Below are positions 1-5,365 of a stretch of 6,897 bases of DNA, piece after piece; positions within the stretch are counted from its first letter, which is position 1, and each line of letters starts with the position of its first letter. Below the pieces are notes generated by a model, which did no database searches, had not been told where the DNA came from, and worked only from the letters and a program-made list of their open reading frames with translations. The position numbers and the translations under genes were made by a program. This DNA comes from CAYPOY01 sp964412395 (lineage in GTDB: Bacteria > Chloroflexota > Anaerolineae > B4-G1), in NCBI GenBank assembly GCA_964412395.1, contig CAYPOY010000287.1, positions 1-6,897 on the forward strand, read 5' to 3'.

Positions 1-389
1 AGAGCAGCGTTGACGTCTTCCAAACGCACCGCTGGGTCCGCAAGCCTGCGCAGGTCTGCTCCCAATCCGGTCAGCAGCCCGACTGCGCGGAGCGCCTGGC
101 ACGCCTTCTTCCGGTCACTGTCCGACTCTTTCGGTGGTGTATCTGCGGTATGGCCCGCACTGCCGCCCAATTCAAGCGCCGAATTCCCACCAGGCGATCC
201 AATCTGGATTCCATAGCGGAGGGCAGACTCGGCAGGCATCTGGAGGTGGGTAGACGTTGTGGACAATCGCGCTACGCGCTCGGCAAGCCACTCCTCCGCC
301 ATAGCCTGGGGTGACTTACCCAACCGGGCCGCCTCGTCCCGAAGCTGGCGGTACACTTTATCCGGGATGGTCAAACTCACCACGGGCAT
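1..389 (-). CDS. RHH/antitoxin-like protein, C-terminus cut by window edge
   Basis: The frame is open for 129 codons from ATG at 389 down to base 1, so the C-terminus is missing. Residues 1-43 read like a ribbon-helix-helix or antitoxin-type DNA-binding segment: a short beta strand (MPVVSLTIPDKVYRQL), then helices rich in Ala, Glu and Arg (DEAARLGKSPQAMAEEW). A low-complexity Gly/Ser/Thr linker follows at about residues 55-90. A second helical segment from about residue 95 (LRAVGLLTGLGADLRRLADP) resembles the C-terminal motif of small hypothetical proteins of this type. The start is well supported: AGGAGG at 397-402 lies 7 nt upstream, and an extended -10 promoter lies further up. The likely role is a DNA-binding regulator or antitoxin. 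No partner toxin is visible; it could lie beyond base 1. The RHH call is from pattern, not alignment. Confidence 0.6.
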   Translation of the reverse strand, partial: MPVVSLTIPDKVYRQLRDEAARLGKSPQAMAEEWLAERVARLSTTSTHLQMPAESALRYGIQIGSPGGNSALELGGSAGHTADTPPKESDSDRKKACQALRAVGLLTGLGADLRRLADPAVRLEDVNAA

Positions 390-430
390 TCCTCTACCTC
401 CTGAAGGGATACGCTCTTATGGTTATGGCT

Positions 431-465
431 ATTATAGCATGGATTCTTTAAATTGGCCCAGTCAA
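431..465 (-). promoter_or_regulatory. Extended -10 promoter for the RHH-like gene
   Basis: On the minus strand a perfect TATAAT (431-436) is preceded by TGC (437-439), giving an extended -10 TGnTATAAT. A TTGACT lies at 460-465, but its 23-nt spacing is too long for a standard -35, so the extended -10 probably carries the activity. Transcription would start near 424, leaving a leader of about 35 nt that contains the AGGAGG site of the downstream gene. It lies just past the end of the Clp-N fragment. Confidence 0.6.
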
Positions 466-598
466 CGACGCGGCCCGGTTGGATAGCGCGATGAACAGGT
501 GGGGCGTGCCCAAGACAGGGGGGGGGCTGATGTTGGGCCTCGGCGATGGCCCGCTCATAAGCGGGAGAAAAATCTGGCTTGAGTTTGCGCTCTCTCAT
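448..598 (-). pseudogene. Clp N-domain fragment, frameshifted at a C9 run
   Basis: ATG at 598 overlaps the stop codon of the HD gene (ATGA), which suggests former translational coupling. The literal frame starts MRERKLKPDFSPAYERAIAE and then turns into non-protein-like sequence after nine consecutive C (518-526, read as C on the minus strand). Taking eight C instead gives PPPVLGTPHLFIALSNRA, ending at TAA (448-450). The combination FSPAYERAIAEAQ ... LGTPHLFIAL matches the first repeat of the Clp N-terminal domain (compare the family pattern FT..a..aL..A......vGTEHLLLAL). Only about 49 codons remain; the second repeat and any ATPase are absent. It is most likely the 5' stump of a gene whose remainder was deleted. 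A homopolymer sequencing error or phase variation could explain the frame break. Confidence 0.5.
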
Positions 599-2118
599 CC
601 TCCCTCATCAGCTTGCCCTGCACGTTGGATTTCGACCAAGGCATCCTCAATCGAGAGATCCCACTCAATCCAAGGGGCTTCTTTTGCTACCCTTTCGTGG
701 GTCTTTTGGATGGTCGCGGCTGGTCCAAGGATCAACAGTCCGGCAGATTCATCTTCCAAGATGAATTGGCAACCTTTGGCCGGTTCGGTTCTGGATTCCC
801 TGGCCCATGCCCGCGTGGTGTCACGGTCAGGATCAGACTTGATGCGCTCGACTGCCTCTCGCATCCTTCCAATTCTCGACTCGCTAGATTCATCACTCCC
901 AATGATCCGGCTCGTGTAAGCCGCAGCCTCACGGTACTTGGGCAAGTGCCTTGGTATTTGAAGTTCAGCCAACCCGATCTCATGCTCCCCACACCATCTG
1001 AAAACTTCAGCCAACTGGCGCAACTCCGTCTGGCCGCTGGAGGAAAGAGACTCACTAGCCTCCTCCAGTTTCTCAATCAGTTGCTCATAACTCGCTGGCT
1101 GATGGTTACGCAGCCAATCCCATGGTTTCTCTGATGGCCCCAGTCTCCTGTCAATCTCCACTTTGACTCCCTCAGGCAGAGCTTCGAGGTGCCCCGCTTC
1201 CACACCTGATTCAAGATCAAAGTGAACATGAATGCCAGCTTTGAACAACAGGTCAATCAGTGGATAATTCTTGTCCATAAAACGGTCTACGATCAGTTGT
1301 TTGACTTTCCAGGCATAGGTTTCATGGTCTTGTCTATTGACACTCACCTGAATAGTCAACACACCGTTGTCATCCAGGCCGAGTTCGGTACAGTAATGTA
1401 ACCACCACCACAGAGCGCTGTCAGACGGCAGACGGTACTCCTTCATGATCTCGATGTTTACCCGGTCACTGGCGATGTCCATCTCGTCGGCGAGGCGGAG
1501 TAGTACTGCGAGCAGCCGCTTGCGTTGCTTGCCATTGTAATAGTAGAAAGTGTCCTCACAGGCAGCAATGTCTCGCTTGGAGTGGCAGGAGATGATGTCA
1601 GTAATTGTGCCAGCGACACGACGAGGAATGTCGCGCATAGCTCGGTTGAAGGCGGTGTCCTCGTCGCTGTCCAGGGCATGCTCTATCCAAGCAGCACTCA
1701 GCCAGTGATGGTTCTCCCGGATAGCGTCCTGTTCTGCACTGCTATATTGGCTTGTGGTCGGCGCAGTGAACCCTACCTCGAATTGCGCGCCCATAAACTC
1801 GGCTCGCTCGATGAGATCGGGACGTTTGACCACATCGGCTTGCATTCCTATATCGTGCAGGTAGGTCGAGGCTATTAGCACGTATAGTTCCTCTTGGTTC
1901 AGCTGCTGCCCTTTGTTACATGCCAGGAGTTTGGCAGTATATTTCAGTAGGCGAGAGTTGTGCCCAGGGCCGTGGTCGGTAAAGTCACGCACCAACGGGC
2001 TGCCGGTCCACAGCCCAGCCACAGCCTCGCGAATTGACAGTAGGTTATTGTGGAGCTTCGGATTGGTTACTTTGTCCAGCAATGGTTTCTCATACTGTTC
2101 GTCAATCGGAATAGACAT
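595..2118 (-). CDS. HD-domain phosphohydrolase-like protein
   Basis: A 507-aa protein. The start chosen is ATG 2118, with GGGGAGG (2125-2131) 6 nt upstream; a TTG at 2139 would extend it by 7 residues but has no better site. Counting from ATG 2118, candidate metal ligands of an HD fold appear in order: H49/H53 in TDHGPGH, H88-D89 in STYLHDIGMQ, H137-H138 in ENHHWLSAAW, H179 in ISCHSKRD and the terminal aspartate in LLRLADEMD (211-214). The HD core covers roughly residues 40-225. An alpha/beta segment follows to about 325, then a helical C-terminal part with no recognised domain. HD proteins of this type hydrolyse nucleotides or other phosphate esters; the substrate is unknown. Similar stand-alone HD proteins occur in prokaryotic conflict systems (family knowledge, not shown here). 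The coding DNA looks visibly more AT-rich than the flavoenzyme and TPR genes, which may indicate transfer. Its stop overlaps the start of the Clp-N fragment. Confidence 0.75.
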   Translation of the reverse strand: MSIPIDEQYEKPLLDKVTNPKLHNNLLSIREAVAGLWTGSPLVRDFTDHGPGHNSRLLKYTAKLLACNKGQQLNQEELYVLIASTYLHDIGMQADVVKRPDLIERAEFMGAQFEVGFTAPTTSQYSSAEQDAIRENHHWLSAAWIEHALDSDEDTAFNRAMRDIPRRVAGTITDIISCHSKRDIAACEDTFYYYNGKQRKRLLAVLLRLADEMDIASDRVNIEIMKEYRLPSDSALWWWLHYCTELGLDDNGVLTIQVSVNRQDHETYAWKVKQLIVDRFMDKNYPLIDLLFKAGIHVHFDLESGVEAGHLEALPEGVKVEIDRRLGPSEKPWDWLRNHQPASYEQLIEKLEEASESLSSSGQTELRQLAEVFRWCGEHEIGLAELQIPRHLPKYREAAAYTSRIIGSDESSESRIGRMREAVERIKSDPDRDTTRAWARESRTEPAKGCQFILEDESAGLLILGPAATIQKTHERVAKEAPWIEWDLSIEDALVEIQRAGQADEGG

Positions 2119-2151
2119 TACAAGCCTCCCCATCTCCAAAGTGCCCGAAGC

Positions 2152-2180
2152 ATTCTACGTTGCACTCACCTACGATGCAA
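2152..2180 (-). promoter_or_regulatory. Possible weak promoter for the HD gene
   Basis: In the 62-nt gap between the TPR gene and the HD gene, the minus strand has TAGAAT (2152-2157, 5/6 to the -10 consensus). Exactly 17 nt upstream is TTGCAT (2175-2180, 3/6 to the -35 consensus). Initiation would fall near 2145, about 27 nt before ATG 2118. The -35 is poor, so this is tentative. Co-transcription with the TPR gene is the alternative. Confidence 0.3.
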
Positions 2181-2216
2181 TCAAGCTAGCCTGAGCATGC
2201 TCAACAACTGGCGGGC

Positions 2217-3134
2217 CGGTTCAAAACCCAACTGCAGGGCAAGTTCAGCTTCGCGGATAGCGTCGTCCAGGCGCCCCTGCTGAGCGTATGCCACGCCCAG
2301 GCCGTAGTGCGCTTCGGCAAAGTTGGGGTTGATGCGCAGTGCAGCCTGGATTTCGCGGATGGCCTCATCCAGCCGGCCCTGCTGCATATAGGCCACGCCC
2401 AGGCCGCAGTGCACGTCGGCGTAGTCTGGGTTGATGCGCAGCACGGCCTGGAACTCGCGGATGGCCTCGTCCAGGCGGCCCTGCTGCTCGTAGGCGAAGC
2501 CCAGGTTGCCGTGCGCCTCGGCGAAGTCGGGGTTGATGTGCAGGGCGGCCTGGCACTCGTGGATGGCCTCGTCCAGACGGCCTTGCTGTCCATAGACGAC
2601 ACCCACGTTGAGGTGCGCCTCGGCCAAGTCGGGGTTGATACGCAGCGCGGCCTGGTACTCGCGGATAGCCTCATCCAGACGGCCTTGCTGCTTGTAGACC
2701 AGGCCCAGGTTGCCGTGCGCCTCCGCCAAGTTGGGGTTGATGCGCAGCGCAGCCTGGTGCTCGCGGATGGCCTCGTCCAACCGGCCCTGCTTTGCATAGG
2801 CCAGGCCCAGGTTATTGTGCGCCTCAGCCAAATTGGGGCTGATACGCAGCGCAGCCTGGTGCTCGCGGATGGCCTCGTCCAACCGGCCCTGCTTTGCATA
2901 GGCCAGGCCCAGGTTATTGTGCGCCTCAGCCAAATTGGGGCTGATACGCAGCGCGGTCTGACACTCGCGGATGGCCTCGTCCAGGCGCCCCTGCTGAGCG
3001 TATGCCGCGCCCAGGTTGCAATGCGCCTCGGCGTAGCTGGGGTTGATGCTCAGCGCGGCCTGGTACTCGCGGATAGCATCGTCCGGGCGACCCTGCTGCT
3101 CGTAGGCGAAGCCCAGAGCGAAGTGCGCCTCGAA
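2217..3134 (-). repeat. Nine tandem TPR units (102 bp each)
   Basis: Nine consecutive 34-residue tetratricopeptide repeats occupy residues 176-481 of the frame starting at GTG 3659. The consensus is AEAHxNLGxAYxQQGRLDEA followed by IREYQAALRINPNL, with the TPR signature positions (L/G/A/Y/A/A/P) kept in nearly every unit. The last unit ends atypically as LALQLGFEP. No unit contains a stop or frameshift, unlike the kinase portion. The expected fold is a superhelix that binds peptides or proteins. Confidence 0.9.
2743..2954 (-). repeat. Perfect 102-bp tandem duplication inside the TPR array
   Basis: Bases 2743-2852 and 2845-2954 are identical by eye over 110 nt at a period of exactly 102. The match ends with base changes at 2742/2844 and 2853/2955. 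The units of the other TPRs differ at many silent positions, so this pair (both AEAHNNLGLAYAKQGRLDEA) points to a recent duplication or gene conversion within the array. Confidence 0.9.
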
Positions 3135-3667
3135 GTCCTGGTCAATGCGCACCGCGGCTGCGTACCTGCGGGTTTCATTATCCAATCGAACTTTCTGCCT
3201 ATAGGCCATCTCCCGGTTGTAGTGCTCCTCAGCCGTCGCGATGTCTACCGTGCTCGGATACACCACCTGGCTAATCTGCACCGGTTCTCCACCCAAGAGT
3301 GCCCTCGTCAACGACGTGCCCCCTGCGTGCCGTGGCACGTGCGCGATGCCAAAGTCCCCCACCTTCGCCTGCCCGTCCTCCGTCAGCAGGATGTTCTCCG
3401 GCTTCACATCCCGGTGGATGATGCCTTTGGCGTGGGCCGCCGCCAGCCCCTCGCACACGTCCGCCGCGATGCGCACCGCCTCATCCACCGGCAGGGGACC
3501 ACGCTTCTCCAGCAGCACGCGCAGGCTGCCGCCCGCCAGGTACTCCATCACCAGGTAGACGTTGGATTCCACGACCTTGAGGGCGTAGACTGTGATGACG
3601 TGAGGGTGATTGAGGCCACCAGCGGCGTGGGCCTCCTGGAGGAAGCGTTTGAGGACCACCTCACCCT

Positions 3668-3693
3668 CGTTCGCCGAAGGTCTCTGACCGAGG
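3668..3693 (-). repeat. Miniature insertion-like repeat, copy in the kinase gene
   Basis: These 26 bases match 3870-3896 with a single 1-nt gap: one A of the other copy is missing here. The core is 3669-3691 (23 nt). It contains an inverted repeat GGTC-AGA-GACC (3679-3689). Deleting the core joins TVAA directly to EGEVVLKRFLQEA in frame, which gives a standard kinase N-lobe with normal Lys-to-Glu spacing. This is why it is read as an insertion and as the cause of the frameshift. Confidence 0.7.
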
Positions 3694-3768
3694 CGGCGAC
3701 GGTCAGTTGCTTGATCGCGACAGGGCGGTCGAGGAACGTGTCGTGGGCCAGGTAGGATGGAGTTCTTC

Positions 3769-4503
3769 TCAACTCAGCCAGGCGGTGAACTTGGAGCGCG
3801 ACCAAGGGTTGGACATCCATGAGGTATCCGGCTCCGGCAACGCCAACGCCTCATGGACAGCGAGCCATCCGTTCGCCGTAAGGTCTCTGACCGAGGGCAA
3901 GGCCATCTTCCCTATGCTGCCTCTGCGAGTGATCCAATGAAGGTAGCCGCGCTCCTCGCAGGTTTGAGCCAGTTTCAACGTAGTGCGCACGTCTTGGGCC
4001 ACATAGTCGAGCACCTCCTGGCGCTTTCCCTCGGCCCACAAGCGCGGCGCCAAGGCTCCACTCATCCCCTCCGGTTTTCCTGCCAGGCCCATCCCCTTGG
4101 CCGCACGGTCGAGGGCCACGGGGTAGCCAAGTGTGCAGAACACGTGAAACATCATATCCACGTGGTCAAGGCCGAATGCCAGGCGCTCGCACTCTTCGCT
4201 CATCCCCGACTCTTCGGCCAGGATGTCGAAGTCGAAGCCCAGGCCATTCCAGGTGAGGACGGTATATCCGTCGTTGACCTGCATCGCCAGGTGGTGGACC
4301 AGGTTCATCGCATCCTGCTGGCTCATCTGGTCGGCGGGGCGGCCGTCGTCAGTCAGGCCATGCCAAAGCAACGGCTCGTCGGCATCGCTGGCCAGCGTCG
4401 CCGCGCAGGAAATGCCCAGGGGACGGTAGGCCTTCCAGTCGCGTCCTCCCTCCGGCAGCTCTTTGGTAATCTCGATGTCAAATGCCAGGTATTTGCGCTT
4501 CAT
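3769..4503 (-). CDS. DEDD-type 3'-5' exonuclease (RNase H-like fold)
   Basis: A 244-aa protein. ATG 4503 is preceded by GGAGGG (4508-4513) at a spacing of 4 nt. The DEDD motifs appear in order: Exo I YLAFDIE (D9, E11), Exo II TWNGLGFDFDIL (N86, D91/D93), a further acidic motif HVDMMFHVF (D116) and Exo III-like DYVAQDVRTTL (Y167, D171). The C-terminal signature ALALPEPDTSWMSNPWSRSK is typical of this family of predicted RNase H-like exonucleases. It would remove nucleotides from nucleic-acid 3' ends with two metal ions; the substrate is unknown. Residues 204-211 (SVRDLTAN, 3871-3894) appear to be an extra in-frame insert between MALP and GWLAVHEAL, where I expect the family to run straight through. 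It lies outside the catalytic motifs, so the enzyme is probably active. The stop is at 3769-3771, only a few bases before the truncated kinase. Confidence 0.85.
   Translation of the reverse strand: MKRKYLAFDIEITKELPEGGRDWKAYRPLGISCAATLASDADEPLLWHGLTDDGRPADQMSQQDAMNLVHHLAMQVNDGYTVLTWNGLGFDFDILAEESGMSEECERLAFGLDHVDMMFHVFCTLGYPVALDRAAKGMGLAGKPEGMSGALAPRLWAEGKRQEVLDYVAQDVRTTLKLAQTCEERGYLHWITRRGSIGKMALPSVRDLTANGWLAVHEALALPEPDTSWMSNPWSRSKFTAWLS
3870..3896 (-). repeat. Miniature insertion-like repeat, in-frame copy in the exonuclease gene
   Basis: The core 3871-3894 is 24 nt and encodes SVRDLTAN in frame. It matches 3668-3693 at 26 of 27 positions, in the same orientation and about 202 bp away. It contains GGTC-AGA-GACC (3882-3892), a short hairpin. 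The flanking bases C on one side and GG on the other are shared by both copies, so the exact ends are ambiguous by 1-3 nt. Confidence 0.7.
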
Positions 4504-4545
4504 TGATCCCTCCGTTTTGCCTCCTACGTTGAGTTCAGCTACACC

Positions 4546-4758
4546 CTAGCCATCCTTGCCTGCCTTCTTGGCCAGGTACATAGCGACCACACCAGCCAGT
4601 CCAACGATCATCTCGGCCTCTTCCATACCAGGATCGCGTCCCTCGCGAAGGTGCCTCCCGCGCTCAGATGCGTACCCCCATGCTTTGTCCACACACTGAT
4701 CGAGCGGCGGAGGGATGAGACCGGGATGCTTCTTCAAAAGATCGCCGAGGGTGGCTAC
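4546..4758 (-). pseudogene. Tail of a helical protein, perhaps abortive-infection/HEPN-like
   Basis: About 70 residues (from VATLGDLLKKHPG to the stop at 4546) form helices. Notable segments are PPLDQCVDKAWGYASERGRH, LREGRDP and EEAEMIVGLAGVVAMYLAKK. The pattern (aromatic-GYAS, R-x-RH, REG, then E-A-E ... hydrophobic ... YL) recalls C-terminal domains of abortive-infection-type HEPN proteins; this is a resemblance from memory, not a proven match. There is no start of its own. It is read in the same frame as the second half of the HNH remnant, across a GC palindrome, so the protein's true N-terminus has been lost. The stop is 42 nt upstream of the exonuclease start. It may be expressed only as part of a chimeric ORF starting near GTG 4887. 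Confidence 0.45.
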
Positions 4759-4764
4759 TGGACT

Positions 4765-4792
4765 CCCCCCAGGATTGGGGGGCTGGGGGGGG
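4765..4792. repeat. GC palindromic repeat lying in frame between two gene remnants
   Basis: CCCCCCA (4765-4771) and TGGGGGG (4776-4782) form a 7-bp perfect stem around a 4-nt loop, followed by CT and eight G (4785-4792). Read on the minus strand it adds ASPPQPPNPGGSP without a stop, linking HNH-derived sequence to the helical tail. Similar G/C-run palindromes are dispersed in some Chloroflexota and cyanobacterial genomes (recollection, unverified). Confidence 0.65.
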
Positions 4793-4797
4793 CTAGC

Positions 4798-4994
4798 GAC
4801 GCATTCAAGCGCGGCCATCGCATTCCGGGGCGTGAGCCCAATGATTTCCGTGCCGTTCTCACTCCATGTGAAGTGTTGTGCTTCCACTTCTGCGTGCGCG
4901 GGTTAAACAATCGAACGCGTTGGCCTGTCACTGGATCATCTGTGTGCATGCGGTCGCTTTTGAACCTGTTACAGGATACGCACGCCAGCCACAA
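4798..4994 (-). pseudogene. HNH endonuclease C-terminal remnant, frameshifted
   Basis: The first frame reads WLACVSCNRFKSDR, DDPVTGQRVRLFNPRTQKW; the frame then shifts near 4880 to HFTWSENGTEIIGLTPRNAM, AALECV. This is the characteristic end of HNH nucleases of the type (L)AC..CN..K...... DP.tG....LFNPR.Q.W..HF.W...g..I.GlTp.GRAt..aL. The CxxCN pair and the LFNPRTQ motif are clear. The N-terminal half with the first HNH residues is missing: only a few codons after an in-frame TGA near 5006 precede the preserved part. Two extra bases around CACAACAC would explain the shift. The GRAT segment and normal C-terminus are replaced by a GC palindrome and unrelated sequence. It is nonfunctional as a nuclease. 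Confidence 0.7.
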
Positions 4995-5011
4995 AGGTAA
5001 AGGTCAATAGA

Positions 5012-5045
5012 AGACCCTTTGGGTTTCGGAAAACCCGAAGGGTCT
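5012..5045 (-). terminator. Strong hairpin at the end of the DUF2283 gene; terminator or palindromic repeat
   Basis: AGACCCTT (5012-5019) pairs with AAGGGTCT (5038-5045), and GGGTTT (5021-5026) pairs with AAACCC (5031-5036). One mismatch at 5020/5037 separates the two stems and the loop is CGGA. The palindrome includes two bases of the TAG stop of the gene at 5044. On the transcribed strand it is followed by TCTATTG, only weakly U-rich, so it is either a mediocre terminator or a dispersed palindromic element that landed there. It also borders the truncated 5' end of the HNH remnant. Confidence 0.6.
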
Positions 5046-5247
5046 AACCCACGTCTTCCAGTACGACCTGGCGCAGGGTCTGAGGGCCACCGAAGCGCTT
5101 CAGTGCGTCCAGAATCTCGATGCCAGCCAGCCGCCCTCCTGCGTCGTAGTCGGCCGCAATCCCTTCCGCCAGGTGTTCGGTGGTCACCGTGGTCTCTAGA
5201 AACTGAATGTAAAGGGCATCCACTTCCGCTTCATAAGTAATCTTCAT
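5044..5247 (-). CDS. DUF2283 family small protein
   Basis: A 67-aa protein starting MKITYEAEVDALYIQF, with ADYDAGGRLAGIEILDA at residues 33-49. These are the two conserved blocks of DUF2283 (pattern MKi.YD.eaDaLYi.l ... D.d..G.lvGIEIl.a). ATG 5247 has AAGAGG (5255-5260) 7 nt upstream. The function is unknown. Family members are often near toxin-antitoxin-like pairs such as DUF4258 proteins, but no such partner is next to it here. The C-terminal stretch KRFGGPQTLRQVVLEDV is longer than the minimal domain. The stop codon lies inside a hairpin. Confidence 0.85.
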   Translation of the reverse strand: MKITYEAEVDALYIQFLETTVTTEHLAEGIAADYDAGGRLAGIEILDALKRFGGPQTLRQVVLEDVG

Positions 5248-5294
5248 CGCTCAGCCTCTTCAGAAACAGTACGAGTAAACCGTCCACCGCCCGG

Positions 5295-5364
5295 CCTCCA
5301 TCCTCCATCCCCCACCCTCCATCCTCCACCCTCCACTCTCCATCCTCCACCCTCCACTCTCCAT
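5295..5364. repeat. Ten tandem 7-bp units (CCTCCAY)
   Basis: Units on the plus strand, in order: CCTCCAT, CCTCCAT, CCCCCAC, CCTCCAT, CCTCCAC, CCTCCAC, TCTCCAT, CCTCCAC, CCTCCAC, TCTCCAT. The array stops one base before the flavoenzyme stop codon (5366-5368). The transcribed strand is G-rich (GTGGAGG/ATGGAGG), with GG or GGG runs every few bases, so it could fold into quadruplex-like structures. The rest of the gap 5248-5294 holds the DUF2283 ribosome site and nothing else recognisable. Confidence 0.9.
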
Positions 5365-5365
5365 C

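Larger units (their letters stand above)
2181..3757 (-). pseudogene. Decayed Ser/Thr kinase-TPR fusion gene
   Basis: The N-lobe begins abruptly at YLAHDTFLDRPVAIKQL; the lysine codon of VAIK is at 3710-3712. The glycine-rich P-loop that should precede it is missing, and the upstream sequence is the end of the exonuclease gene. After TVAA the frame shifts at a 23-nt insertion-like repeat (3669-3691). The kinase resumes in another frame as EGEVVLKRFLQEA (helix-C Glu), NHPH, MEYLAGGSL, IIHRDVKPEN (catalytic loop) and VGDFGIAH (DFG). The activation segment stops at TSLTR; APE and the rest of the C-lobe are absent. About 60 linker residues then lead to nine TPRs and a short tail (stop at 2181). 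The family phosphorylates Ser/Thr on partners gathered by the TPRs. This copy lacks the P-loop and C-lobe and should be catalytically dead. An open frame from GTG 3659 (492 codons) could still make a TPR protein, but no convincing ribosome binding site was seen for it. Confidence 0.75.

Noticed and set aside
550..565. Hairpin CCCGCT-CATA-AGCGGG as terminator of the HD gene
   Set aside because: On the minus strand the T-rich run precedes the stem instead of following it, and the stem lies within the Clp-N-like coding sequence.
2119..2139. TTG start at 2139 for the HD gene
   Set aside because: ATG 2118 has a strong GGGGAGG site at proper spacing; the extra seven residues would be encoded by that very site.
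2193..2202. Perfect palindrome GAGCATGCTC near the end of the TPR gene
   Set aside because: It is short, encodes ordinary residues (SML) and has no flanking structure; probably chance.
2217..3134. Regular 102-bp repeats that could suggest a CRISPR or satellite array
   Set aside because: The period is a multiple of 34 codons, the frame is open throughout and the product is a standard TPR consensus; there are no spacers.
3271..3456. Alternative-frame reading EGTLGW near the kinase activation segment as a leftover of the GT..Y.APE motif
   Set aside because: The match is only a few residues in a GC-rich frame and no APE follows; not enough to infer another frameshift.
2307..3755. A 482-codon open frame on the plus strand
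   Set aside because: It is the antisense shadow of the TPR array; its repeated LVLADGLVQPALL pattern simply mirrors the TPR codons, and it has no domain of its own.
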